Below are positions 54,091-64,000 of a DNA stretch of 64,000 bases, in pieces. A program made the position numbers and the translations under genes. The notes beneath the pieces were generated by a model. That model was not told where the DNA came from, made no database searches, and saw nothing but the letters and a program-made list of their open reading frames with translations. Origin of the DNA: Pyricularia pennisetigena (taxonomy: Eukaryota; Ascomycota; Sordariomycetes; Magnaporthales; Pyriculariaceae); the NCBI RefSeq assembly GCF_004337985.1, contig NW_021940929.1, positions 1 through 64,000 of the forward strand, written 5' to 3'. Each line of letters opens with the position of its first letter. Positions within the stretch are counted from its first letter, which is position 1.

Positions 54091-56459
54091 ATGGGCGCTC
54101 ACGACGATTGCCCGCCTTTTGACAGATTACTTCACGGATCCACTTTGGAAGAGTTTCAGACAACCGAACAGCGAGTTCTTCTCGACACTATCAGTCACGT
54201 GCGAAAATGTGGTTTTGACAGTATCCTGTCTCTGCCTCAGATCGTCGTCTGTGGAGATCAGTCTGCTGGGAAGAGCTCCGTGCTGGAAGCTCTGACTGAG
54301 ATTCCTTTCCCCAGAAACGACAACCTTTGCACCAGGTTCGCCACTGAAATCAGTCTCCGCCGCGAGGCCGTCGACAAGATCACTGTTAAGATTGTTCCAG
54401 ACAACAAGCGCCCTGAGCATGAAAAAGAAAACATAAAAGCCTTTTCCCAATTTATCATTACCTTTGCTGATTTGCCCATTGTCATTGATGCAGCCATGAC
54501 GGTGATGGGGATTTCAGGATCTGATGACGCATCGTCCACCAGCGCTTTTGCCAAAGATACACTCAGTATTGACATTGATGGCCCGGATCGTCCTCAGCTA
54601 ACCCTGGTTGATATCCCAGGTCTGATTCAGACCTCTACCAAGGGTGTTTCAGACAATGACGTTGAGATAGTGAAAGATATTACTGATTATTACATATCCC
54701 AACCTCGCACCATTTGCCTCGCGGTCGTTTCGGCTACTAATGACGCGGCCAATCAAGGAATCCTTTAACAAGTTCGCAAGTTTGACTCCCTTGGCGAGCG
54801 AACACTTGGTGTGATTACAAAGCCCGACAAACTCGAAGCCGGATCTGGCTCCGAAAAGAAGTTTCTTGAGCTCGCCCGCAACGAGGACGTTTTCTTTCAG
54901 CTCGGTTGGCATGTCATCAAAAATCGAAAGTTTGCCGAACGAAACTTCTTATATGAGGAGCGCAACGTGTCAGAGATGAACTTTTTCCGCACCTCAAATT
55001 TCAGAACCTTGTCACAAGAAACGTGTGGTGTTGACGCACTGCGCATACGATTCAGCCACCTACTCTACGATCATGTGAAAAACGAGCTTGCGCACCTAAT
55101 AGGAGATTTCGAAGTGGCCCTAGAATTATCTGTAAATGAACTTGAGCCTCTCGGGGATTCACGATCCACTGCTTTGGATTGCCGCACATACCTGACGCAG
55201 CTAAGCATGGACTGCCATGAAATCTGCAAGGCAGCTTTGAACGGGCATTATGAGCACGAGTTTTTCAGATCAGGCGGGGAAAATGCGTTCAACCTGAAAA
55301 ATAAGAGCACCATCGCTCGACTTCGTGCAGCCATTCAGCACTGCAACAGCCAATTCTCAGAAGGTATCTGGACGAGAGGACATAAATACCAAATTCCTGC
55401 AATTTTGCACATCGAATCGGTCTCGGAAATCACTGTGGAAGGTGAAACACCTGGACAAGCCAAGATTGTCACCCCAGTACCAAAGAAGTTTTCTAGAAGC
55501 AAGGCAACAGAATGGGTGAAACGACTTATACAGCGCTCGCGAGGAACTGAGTTGTTTGGGAGCTTCAATCCAAACGTGATAGCTGAGCTTTTTTGGGAGC
55601 AATTTCAGCCATGGGCCAAGTTCGCCGAGTCCCACATCGACCTGGTTAGCTACCTCTGCGAGCAGTTTTATGATATCCTCCTCAAGAAGAGGGGAGCTAA
55701 GGATGTTTCTTCTCGAATATGGTGAGTGTGGTGCCGCAAGATATTTGCTGGATTCCTGAACACTAATGCGCTAATGCGACTGGACTAGGTCTTTCCAAGT
55801 TAAAGACCGCCTTGAACAGCGTAAATTGAAAGCTCGAGAGGAGCTGTGGAAGTTAATAGAGGATTTGAAAGGCTTTCAGATCAACTACAACCACTACTAT
55901 ACGGACAACCTCCACAAGACCCGTGAAGACAAGCTACGGAAGCAGCTTAATGCTATCAACCCTGCCCTACTTGAACACCGCTCCAGCATGAACTGCAGCC
56001 GAGGCTCACATTACGACAAGTTTGATTTGGAACTAGTTGTTGGGACACTATCCAAAGCCACCAGCGAGTCTAGCGTCGATATGGAGAAGGTTAGCTGCGA
56101 GGAGGCCCTGGAATGTCTGCGCGCGATTTACAAGGTATTCTTTTCCTCCATGATTATTTTTTATGGCCCAAAAAGACACTTTAAAAATGAAACAGCGTTA
56201 CTGATTTTTGTGGCATAAAAAGGTCCAATTGAAGGTTTTTGTTGCCAATGTCACCAATCAGGTGATCGAGCGCCACATGCTTCGCGGTTTTGAACACGTT
56301 TTCTCCCCCCTAGTCGTGGCAGCTATGAACGACATTGAAGTCAAGTCCGTTGCCCTGGAGAGTTCTGCAATACATCACCAGCGCAAGTTTTTATTAGACC
56401 GTATATCCAAGCTTGAGGAGAGCCGTGGCATCTTTCAAAATGCAGTGGCGATGTTATAG
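54091..56459 (+). pseudogene. dynamin-family GTPase with one in-frame stop
   Basis: Three exons (54091-55721, 55789-56134, 56223-56459) join in frame to 738 codons including the terminal stop. The GTPase domain has G1 GDQSAGKSS, a G2 Thr in LCTRFATEI, G3 DIPGL and G4 TKPD. A middle/stalk region and a C-terminal GTPase effector-like segment (EEALECLRAIYK...VTNQVIERHMLRGF) follow, as in fungal Mx/dynamin-like proteins that remodel membranes. Codon 226 (54766-54768) is TAA, directly after NDAANQGIL, where relatives continue without a break. Everything else is intact, so the change is recent, or the codon is read through, or the base is wrong. If the ancestral codon was CAA, the change is a CpA to TpA transition, as RIP produces; this is inference. 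Confidence 0.85.
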
Positions 56460-56849
56460 ATTGTTTTAGCTTGAACCCCCTGCTTTTTCATTGGTGCAGA
56501 AAACTTGACTTGTTCTTTAGCTCTACTTCTCCGCCGCATGTTGGAGTATGGACGGAGAGGATGACGTCTTCTCCTGGGTCTAACGTCTCAAGGGTATGCA
56601 ATCCTCGAAGCTGTTGACGATGTTAAGGAGAGAGACATAGATGTGGAAAGGAAACCTTTCACCACTATACATTGGGATTAATAAGAAGCTGGAAAAGTCG
56701 TGGCTATTAATAAAAACGCCTCTCCTGTGAGAAAACGATACTTTACTGTTTAGTTGGACAAACACCGCGTCGCCAATAAAGGCTGCTAGTTTAATTGGAG
56801 TTGCAAAAGCATATCCGCTCGATAGTCATTATTATTCCAACAGAAAGTG
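56460..56849. other. intergenic; nothing recognised
   Basis: No coding frame or repeat between the dynamin gene and the LTR remnant. Confidence 0.35.
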
Positions 56850-57012
56850 ATCCTGTATTACTTGGCAGCTTCCAACCTACTAATAATTCGCCTTGGACTC
56901 AATCATAACTTACGTTATCCTCAGTCATTGAAACCCTTATTAAAACGCTCAGGTGCTTCAATCCATTGTCCACCACCTTCGAAAGATGTACCGATACTTC
57001 GATCGTAATATC
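56850..57012 (+). mobile_element. degenerate 3' fragment of the same LTR family
   Basis: AATCATAACTTACGTTATCC and the following GTCATTGAAACCC, CGCTCAG and GCTTCAATCCA words align in order with the last ~130 bp of the LTR at 51188-51641, ending in GATCGTAATA in place of GATCGTAACA. The 5' part is missing. It abuts the stop codon of the ATPase gene. Confidence 0.7.
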
Positions 57013-58965
57013 AGTCTGCCATAATACTCTGGCCACCATCAACAGTAAGGCGACTTCGAGTCCTCATCTTGAGAACCCCACTGCCCAGCTTGCGAAATAC
57101 CAAGCCCTCTCTCCCACCACCCTGAGGTTCGAATCCAATCGCAGCACTGGGGGCAAACACCAGCGCCTCACCGACACGCAATTTGACTATGTGCGAAAAA
57201 ACCTCGGCAGATGGGTCGATATGAGGCGAGCCACTAGAAGCGCCGCGAAGCCTGATAGGAACAATGCCGTCGCCATCGTCCTCCCCGCCGCCGCCGCCGG
57301 AAAACGTCTTTTCATGGATCAGCGATGACGAGCTAACACCCGCCAGGTGCTGCTTAAGCACCCGCAGCCACGCGGGCGACGTAAAGCGGTGCACTATTGT
57401 TACAGAGCACAGGTCTAGCAGGTTAGGTGAGATATTGGGTTCCTGCGTCGAGATAAAGATCCTGCAAGCCTGGTGGCGCTGGAGGCGGACGGTTTGCAGC
57501 AGGCTTTCGGTCAGGTTGCGTGAGTCTGGCGATTCGGCGCCCTCGGTGCCGCCGCCCATAAATTTGTGGGCCTCGTCCAGGGCCACAACACGGCCGATTT
57601 TGCTTTCCTGCTCTATGAAGAGGCTAAGGCAAATGTTGAAAAGTGAGCAGGCGGTTTGCGCCTGCACGCAGGGGCATGATAGGTCGACAATCGTCAACTT
57701 GCCAGCCTTGTTTTTCGAAATTGTCAGTATGTGTTTCGGCGAAAGAAAATTTAATGAGCGTACCTCTGGTGTCCAATCCGTTCCTTGCTCGTTTTCGCGA
57801 GCCTTTATTCTTTTGGCAGGAGTACCACTATTTTTTGTGTCCGAGTCAAACGCATAAACCTGCTTGCTAACCATAAAGCTTTCGAGAGTGTCGAGACGTT
57901 GCTTCAGCGGCGCGAGCTGGCTTTCGGCCATGCATTCCTTCTCGAGGCACCTTTTGAATTTTGCATACTGGAAGGGGGGAATGCATCCATCTGCGGTGTC
58001 GGACTTCTCCTGCTGCTCAATTCTCAAATCCCGCAGAATGCGCAGGATGACATGTAAATATAGTGGAATTCCCTTCAAATTGTTTACCGCCATCAATGAC
58101 ATCATACGCGTTGTATTGAGGTCGCGTTCGTTAAGTCGAAGGGGTTCAACTGCCACGTTTGAGATTTTCGAATACACCCTCTATTGAATCGCTAATCAGC
58201 TCTGACGATTCGCCCGTTCAAAGTTTATATTATGTGTTGGCCCACCTGGATCGTTCTAATGTTCGTAGGTGCACAAAGAATCCTGACTTTGACTCGCCGG
58301 TTGGAGGCCAAATAGGCGGCCTCACAAGGCTCGCCTCCATTATCCGACATGAAAGTATCATAATGGAAAAGGATTCCGGTGAGCGGCCGCGGCAAGACAT
58401 TCGCGCACGACTGTATCAGGCAATTTTCGAGCAGGCAAGAGAGAGTGTGGCTTTTCCCGGACCTTTGACTACCACATATAAAAACGCTCGATGGTGCCGC
58501 AATGTTATAGAAAATGCGTGGGTCAGCAGGCGCTTCGGGCCCCCAGCCATCAGAGATAATACCTCCGAGCAGGCCATACTGCGTAAATGGAACCGACGCT
58601 GGCCCAGCTAGATCGACCGCCCGTTTGCGCACATGCTCGGTGAGCAGAGGCACGACTTTAATTTCCGCTATCTCGTTGACCGCCGGGCTGGGTTGAAGAA
58701 GTTTCATCTGATCTGCCACTCCCGCTTCACTGTCCGCAGACGCGTTTTTGCTTTCGGTGGGTATTCGAGTGCGTACATTTTGGGACTGGGATTTATGAAC
58801 TCTTGATTGTTTCGGGTGTTGCTTAAGAGCGTCGTTATCGTTGAAAGTCCGGCTACAAATCTGGCAGTTAGGCAACTGAGTAGGTTTATGCAAATCTCGA
58901 ATGTGCTGCTGCAGAGCGTCGTCAGTGCGGAAGTTCCGATTACAGTGACTACATTTGACAGTCAT
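57011..58965 (-). CDS. C2H2 zinc-finger protein with HerA/FtsK-like P-loop ATPase domain
   Basis: Two exons (58965-58246 and 58180-57011) joined in phase 0 give 629 residues. Two N-terminal C2H2 fingers (CSHCNRNFRTDDALQQHIRDLH and a second from CQICSRTF, whose last His is displaced) are followed by a linker and an ATPase core. Walker A is GSQRSGKS (165-172), Walker B is GRVVALDEAHKFM, and ISTQEPNISPNLLDLCSV followed by HRFTSPAW fits the sensor region of HerA/VirB4/FtsK-type ATPases. These enzymes translocate along DNA or move it through pores; the role of the fungal finger-ATPase fusions is unknown. A Gly run (GGGGGEDDGD) reflects a GCC microsatellite. The LTR remnant begins at its stop codon, so the C-terminus may have been changed by that insertion. 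Confidence 0.75.
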
Positions 58966-60076
58966 GTTGACGGACCAGGAAAAAAGGAGGATCGGTTTCG
59001 GTTTTACTTGTTTAAGCTGCTTGCCTGTGTAAAGTTATTTTGGATTATGGTAAGATGCGAAACATAAAATGTAGGCGGCGTTGGACGCTTCAGTGTAACT
59101 CATCGGCATTTCATTAACAACAGATTATGGTCGGTCAATCTCTATTTCATTACGCCACGCATCACCATGTGACGTTAGACTCCGCATAGATAGTGTGCCC
59201 GGTGATGGAGGGCCTCCTGCATCGTGATGGACGCTGTTTTGACTGGGGCAGGTATGAGTGGCTCAGAATGGCTCGGTTTATTTGAAGGGGTATATTAACG
59301 TATTATGAGCACCTGAAGAATAACATTAGCAAATCCAATACGGCCAACTGCCCTCAACATCCCCCGAAAGTGCGAGTTTTGTACCTGACAAAATTCTGGG
59401 TGAAGGGCCTTTTGCATTTCGAATGCTAGTGTATAGTTAGATCACCCACTGCCAAGGCTGGTTAAACTTTAGTTAATAGGAGGGTAGTGGGCCTCCCGCA
59501 TGGCATTTGTCGTGCATTGGCGGCCAATCACATGCTCACAAAATAGCTGGCAGTGAAAGATCGTCCACAAATAGCCACCTTAGGTCGTTCATTTGACTAC
59601 CAGGTTCAAAAGGAACCTTACAATAGTGTTCTTGATCTAAATGGTTGGGAAACAAAAATGCTATCCCGATGAACATGATCCGTGCTTCCGTGCTGAAAAT
59701 TTTATGCATGAGAAAATTTCTAATTACTAGCCACCATTCTGCAGGCTTGCTAGCCAAGTAACTTGGTATCATTTGGATTTCAGCAGCTACTCTAGCAGGT
59801 AACGCAATTCATCTCCTAGGCTTGTCTCTGGCCGATGCGAGACATCCAGTCTTCACACCCTGCTCTTTCGGGAAATTTCGGAGTATTATGTCATTTTAAA
59901 AACTGGCACTGGAGCGAGCTTATTGCTCTGAGCTTGTCCAAACGAAAAGGGATTTGGCACGCACAAAATACGCAGAACAAATATCCAAACAACGAAGGGC
60001 TGGTAGAAATTTCTGACACACAAGACTTGATATCGGTTTATCTTTCGTCATCGCCCATTTCTGTTTTGTTTTGTTA
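58966..60076. other. intergenic; no supported gene
   Basis: Only short frames without motifs between the ATPase gene and the nuclease-like gene. Confidence 0.4.
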
Positions 60077-61709
60077 CTATGTTTTGAGACGCAGGCCTAG
60101 AATGTACTCAGCGTACCACGGCCAATGCCTTTCCTCCACGTACCTTGCCAGCCGGCGGATACACCAAATAATCCTATAGATGCCGAGCAGATTGCTGGTG
60201 CTACCAACAGTAGATTCAGTCCACAGTACTGTCCGGCCGCCATCGCAGTCCTCTCGAGTCGTGGCTGCGAATTTCCAGTCGTGGCCGACAATTATTAGTG
60301 CCGGGAGAAACACCAAGTCAGGTGTGGTAGGAGGTATCGAGGTCTGGCTAGGTGTGGTAATTCCGGCAATATTCGGGTCCATGACCCCGACTACCGCCGC
60401 TCCTTCAACTGTCTCGTCTTCCACATCCATAGCGGCCAATGACTGCCGTGAATGCTGTGGAATCTGTAGTTTATGCTTTTGTTCCTGCCGTTGCCATTCG
60501 AGCAACCTCCACTGTGCGGCCTGCCAGACCCCCACCTGCAGCTCGGCCTTTTCGCCTGACTCGCCGGGTCTTTTGGTTTCGACGTTGAGGGCGATGGGCC
60601 ATTTGTTTAGGGGGCCAAAATCGGTATGATTGATTGATGTTCCGGGCGTCCTGCGCCGCAGTATCTCGATGATTTGTGCCGGTGTCTTCCATGTGCCAGT
60701 CCTATTGGCCGCCTCCATCGCCGGCTCGTCAAAAGCGGACGCTCCGTTAATTATAAAACAGTAATCGACCTTTTTTCCCAACGAAGAAGACCTCGGGAGG
60801 ATTTCGGGAGTGATTCTTGCGGTTGTGCTAAGCAGTATTGGCCACGCAAAAGGTCAGCAACAAAATTGAGTTGGGTGGAGAATACGTGAAAAGGTCCTAC
60901 CAAGGCTCGAAATCAACAAATCCATCGGCTGGAAGCGCCAGGCGTAGCAGCCGGTAATGTACAGCTTGGTTCCACCCATTTTCGTCATGTTTGCGTTCTT
61001 GACAGCGCAAAGCGGCGAGGAGCAACTCGCAGACTTTAGCAGCAGGGATGTCGGTGATCAAGTCTGCCGTCGTGTCTTCTGCTGCGCCCGTAAATGCGGA
61101 ATCAGGTATGCGATACCTCAACGCACGCCTCTCCTTTGCCTCCTCCTCCGCGTATTTCAGCTCCTGCCTAAGCGACGCGTGCAGCACTGGGGTATCACCA
61201 CTTGCAACCTTTTCGAGCTCGGACACAAGCGAGAACAGCTCGTCCGGTAGTCTGCCATTAGACAGTGACCGCACCTGAATGGCTTTTTCTGGCTCCACCT
61301 CCAATTTTGCCTGCCTTTTGCGGGGGCTGCTGCTGCGCTTGCTTGTTCTTGATGATGTAGAATAACCGAGAGACACATTACTTCGGAGAGTCGAGGCGGT
61401 GGGACGGGGCGTCTGTTCGGCCTCATCAAATTCGGCTTGTCGACTCGGAAAATTTCGCTGTCGCTTCGTCGGCGGTGTGTTCATAATTGAGATGGGCGGC
61501 ACATTGCCAGGACCGATTTGAGTCGAGGGCGGCGTCGGCGGATCAATTGGTCGAGTGCGCAGATAGCTGAAGCGTTTGCGTTTGAGGGCTTTCACAGGAA
61601 CCCCCTGGATCCAGTCAGAGATGTGGTCATTGTACATTGTAGGATTGACGACAAACAATTCTTTGTGGCAGATGAATGGTAAACAATGCTTTGTTTTGAT
61701 TTGCGCCAT
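60077..61709 (-). CDS. fungal PD-(D/E)XK nuclease-like domain protein
   Basis: Two exons (61709-60901 and 60827-60077) splice exactly in frame to 519 residues; the junction restores the conserved segment VDFEPCTTARITPEILP then KKVDYCF. The N-terminal 100 residues are low-complexity and basic. The conserved part has the SINHTDFGPLNKWPIALNVE core with the E-x-K pair (VETK) and then LQVGVWQAAQWRLLEW, followed by LPALIIVGHDWKFA and a closing helix (YRIIWCIRRLARYVEERHWP). This is the pattern of the family usually named PD-(D/E)XK nuclease-like in filamentous fungi, present in many copies per genome. Nuclease activity is unproven in the family as far as I know. The gene looks intact. Confidence 0.85.
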
Positions 61710-62931
61710 GGTTGTTGGTCAGCCGAAGGGCACTAGTCGCTAGTCCGAGGTTTACCCGAGGGTGTATGAGCCTAGGATTCATTTGGCGGTCTGCAAGGTG
61801 GGTTATCTCCCATGAGATGTAACAAACGCATGTTTGATAAGTTCAGAAAACTAATACTTCACAAGCTACAATTATTTAAATGGTGTTGTATTTCTTCTTC
61901 TATCATCTTTCGAGGCAGAGAGCTCGACAGTCGATCACTGCTTGTACTTTGTCGAATGATCCAAGCTGCCATCCGATGAAGTTGCAACTGCGCCTTACTG
62001 GATTTAACCACGTTCGTACAAGTTGAAAGCCCCAACACAAATCGGACAAGCCAACTGAGTCAGATAGGCCAATAATGAAGTACTTGGGGGCTGTGCGTTT
62101 GTGGGCCCCCTCAAAGAGGGGGTTGCAAAATCGTGATTTCGATCAACTCCGCAATCGACGCGACGCGCAACATGCGCCGCAAAAAGCCCCTTGATCCCTA
62201 ATGACCACGCCAGTCCAACCAATACTGCATTCCCTGCTACTGAAGGCGAGCTCACAACTATTGAACAGCGAATTTCCGCACCTGTGTTCAAGACAATAAG
62301 ATAGGCCTAGTATCTGGAACAATGGTATTGAACAACACCCAAAGTTTGAGTTGGAAAATTTTTGTGCGCCAGAAATACTATCGAGCGGTTCAGAGACACC
62401 CCATCCAACACAGAGGTACCGTCGAACCGCCATACCACTTTCCTGCCACCTGCCATCACTCGGTGCCAACCGCCATTGTACAAATAATTGCGTGCACTAA
62501 CTAACTATGCTTTCGGCTTGCTTCGTGCGGTACTCACAGAGGGGTTACGACTGCCCTTTCGGTCGCAAATGCAAGCGCCGCAGCGGCCCGCCGTCGCCTC
62601 TCGGACCAACAGCAACGGATCCAACCTTGGCGCCGTCCCTTATCGGTGGTTTTTATTGGGCCAACGCCGTCGCCGAGTGTAGCCTTCCAACCCAAAGAAA
62701 TTCCTTCTACCAGTTTTTGCACCCGATTGAAAAGTAGAGCTGGCTCCTTGTGCGGATCTTTGGGCCGAAGCCAAGACTAGCCCGACTCTGGCCAGCAGCC
62801 CTCTCCTTGAAATTGTGGGCCTAGTAGGCGGGATGACCATGGCCAGTCATTTCGCACAGGCCAATCTACGTTTGGAACCCCAATTCCTCATTCCAATGTA
62901 GAACCTCGCGTTCCTGTCCGCCCTTATCGCC
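61710..62931. other. intergenic; no supported gene
   Basis: Several overlapping frames near 62490-62840 on both strands with low-complexity translations; I do not support a gene there. Confidence 0.35.
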
Positions 62932-64000
62932 ATGGCCCTCACCCGGGCCCAGACAGCGGCCCAGGAGCGGCCCTTGTTGTCGTCGCCAAAGAATCAAGGT
63001 AACTATTTTGTGCTGCGCCAAACAAAATCATTCATTAACAGTAGCTCGTAGGAATACAACCGCGCCAGCGCCCAATTCGAAGGCGCGATCGCATCCATGA
63101 CCAACCCGCCTCCAAGCCTAATTGTTTACGGCAGCCACCATCATCCGCCCGTCGAGGTTGTAAACGCAAACAAACGCTTGACCACACGAATAAGCATACC
63201 TTAGACCAATGCCAGAAGCGCCGGCGAACGTCATGTACACCATTTGCTAGGTCAAACGTCGGCGAGCCAGCAATCGACAACGGTGATCCCTACAACCTAG
63301 TCTCGTTCTGGGCGAAGGAAGGGCAGTGGCCGAACGACCTATACAAAGCCGGAACCAACTTGGAGACAGTTCCTATCATGGAGCGTCTACTCGCGCGGAA
63401 GAAATCCTTGTCCGGCCCGTCGCGCAAGCGGTCCAATTCTGCCTCTTCTACAACTCCGAGCGATCAGAAGCCGCGCGAAGAAAAGAGCGCACCGTATGGA
63501 AACGCGCGGTACTCGCGCCTACTTGAGACCAAGGGCTCGTACATGAAAAAGTCGGAACTAGGCATAACGGATGCGAGCAAGATTTTTGTCAGGACATTGC
63601 TTGAATGGGAACAAAATCTTCCTACTGGGACTCATTTTGATGACGACATCTTCGCGGATGCTTGTCAGAATCTCGAGGATATGAATGAAGCTAGGGTTAT
63701 CCAAGACGTTTCCCGGCTCATCGTTCCATCGGCAGAATCGCTTGCGCTCCGCAACAAAAGTTACAAACACCTTATCGAGAGCGTCAACGCAGGGTGGAAC
63801 AACTCAATGCCACTCATCGGTACCCGCCCACAGCTCGACTACTCCGTTGGTTTCAGACGAGAGGCATTCGCCGACGGACAGCTCAGAAAGCTGTCTCCAT
63901 TTATCGGCGAATTTCTCTTTGGGGATAAGTCCCTTTTCATGGCTACGTACTACATGTACTTTCCATTTCTTACGTGTGAGGTGAAATGCGGCGCTGGAGC
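62932..64000 (+). pseudogene. DUF7924 family protein, 5' frameshift, continues past the window
   Basis: Exon 1 (62932-62998, MALTRAQTAAQERPLL) and a GTAACT...CAG intron lead to exon 2 at 63042. The frame VARRNTTAPAPNSKARSHP then reaches a TGA at about 63099. The continuation (DQPASKPNCLRQPP) is one base out of register, and from there the frame is open to the window end. The main part has SFWAKEGQWP, SDQKPREEKSAPYGNARYSR, EARVIQDVSRLIVPSA, QLDYSVGFRREAF and MATYYMYFPFLTCEVKCGAG. The last motif, with the D of LDYSVGF and the E-x-K of CEVKCG, is the likely PD-(D/E)XK-type active site of this family. The remaining C-terminal domain is outside the window. The shift could be real or a sequence error. 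Confidence 0.8.

Noticed and set aside
57125..57140. GGTTCGAATCC, resembling a tRNA T-arm
   Set aside because: It lies inside the ATPase coding frame, and no acceptor stem, D-arm or anticodon arm can be folded around it.
57264..57857. 197-codon + strand frame opposite the ATPase exon 2
   Set aside because: Antisense shadow; the minus strand has the Walker motifs and a clean splice junction.

Overview
The window looks like a fast-evolving, transposon-rich compartment of a filamentous ascomycete genome. Sordariomycetes, and within them Hypocreales, is my best guess; this is inference. The evidence is short GT-AG introns of about 45-80 bp, often with CTAAC-like branch points; fungal families such as ferric reductase, fungal-type NLR, DUF7924 and PD-(D/E)XK proteins; a Fot/pogo transposon; and solo LTRs. 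There is one 10-N assembly gap at 44548-44557. I found no rRNA, tRNA or CRISPR array.

Layout. 1-9.5 kb is mostly relics and mobile DNA: a decayed CDC25-type phosphatase (1.5-2.4 kb), a small secreted Cys-containing protein (3.5-4.1 kb), a solo LTR (4.5-4.9 kb), an intact Fot/pogo element with TIRs and a TA target duplication (5.3-7.1 kb), and a broken protein-kinase-like gene (7.5-8.4 kb). 9.5-21 kb is the most ordinary part: several lineage-specific hypothetical genes, a CFEM-like secreted protein, then a ferric reductase, a convergent RING-type gene and an MFS transporter. 21.6-31.2 kb holds small hypothetical genes, a chromodomain protein and a twice-broken arylamine N-acetyltransferase; it is bracketed by related, inverted arrays of a roughly 50-bp palindromic repeat.

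31.9-50.6 kb is the most interesting part. Two large, apparently intact genes with the same eight-exon structure (33.2-36.7 and 47.2-50.6 kb) encode DUF3435-type tyrosine recombinases, the superfamily of Starship 'captains' and their Crypton-like relatives. Each carries a Cys/His-rich zinc-binding region and a C-terminal chromodomain, tandem in the first copy. Each is preceded by a cluster of short TCAG-containing repeats. A third, broken copy of the 3' end lies inverted at 46.2-46.7 kb, so an approximately 9.4-kb interval is bracketed by inverted recombinase-gene ends. That interval holds a nuclease-like/kinase-like fusion gene and a PNP-NB-ARC-TPR NOD-like receptor.

50.6-64 kb contains an unknown gene split by a solo LTR with a perfect 5-bp target duplication, a dynamin-like GTPase with one in-frame stop, a C2H2/HerA-like ATPase abutting an LTR remnant, a PD-(D/E)XK nuclease-like gene, and a DUF7924 gene that runs off the right edge.

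Taken together, chromodomain-tagged recombinases sit beside classes known as Starship cargo (NLR, ferric reductase) and beside expanded nuclease-like families, with many freshly broken genes between them. A chromatin-targeted recombinase mobilising or accumulating cargo is the hypothesis I consider most worth testing.
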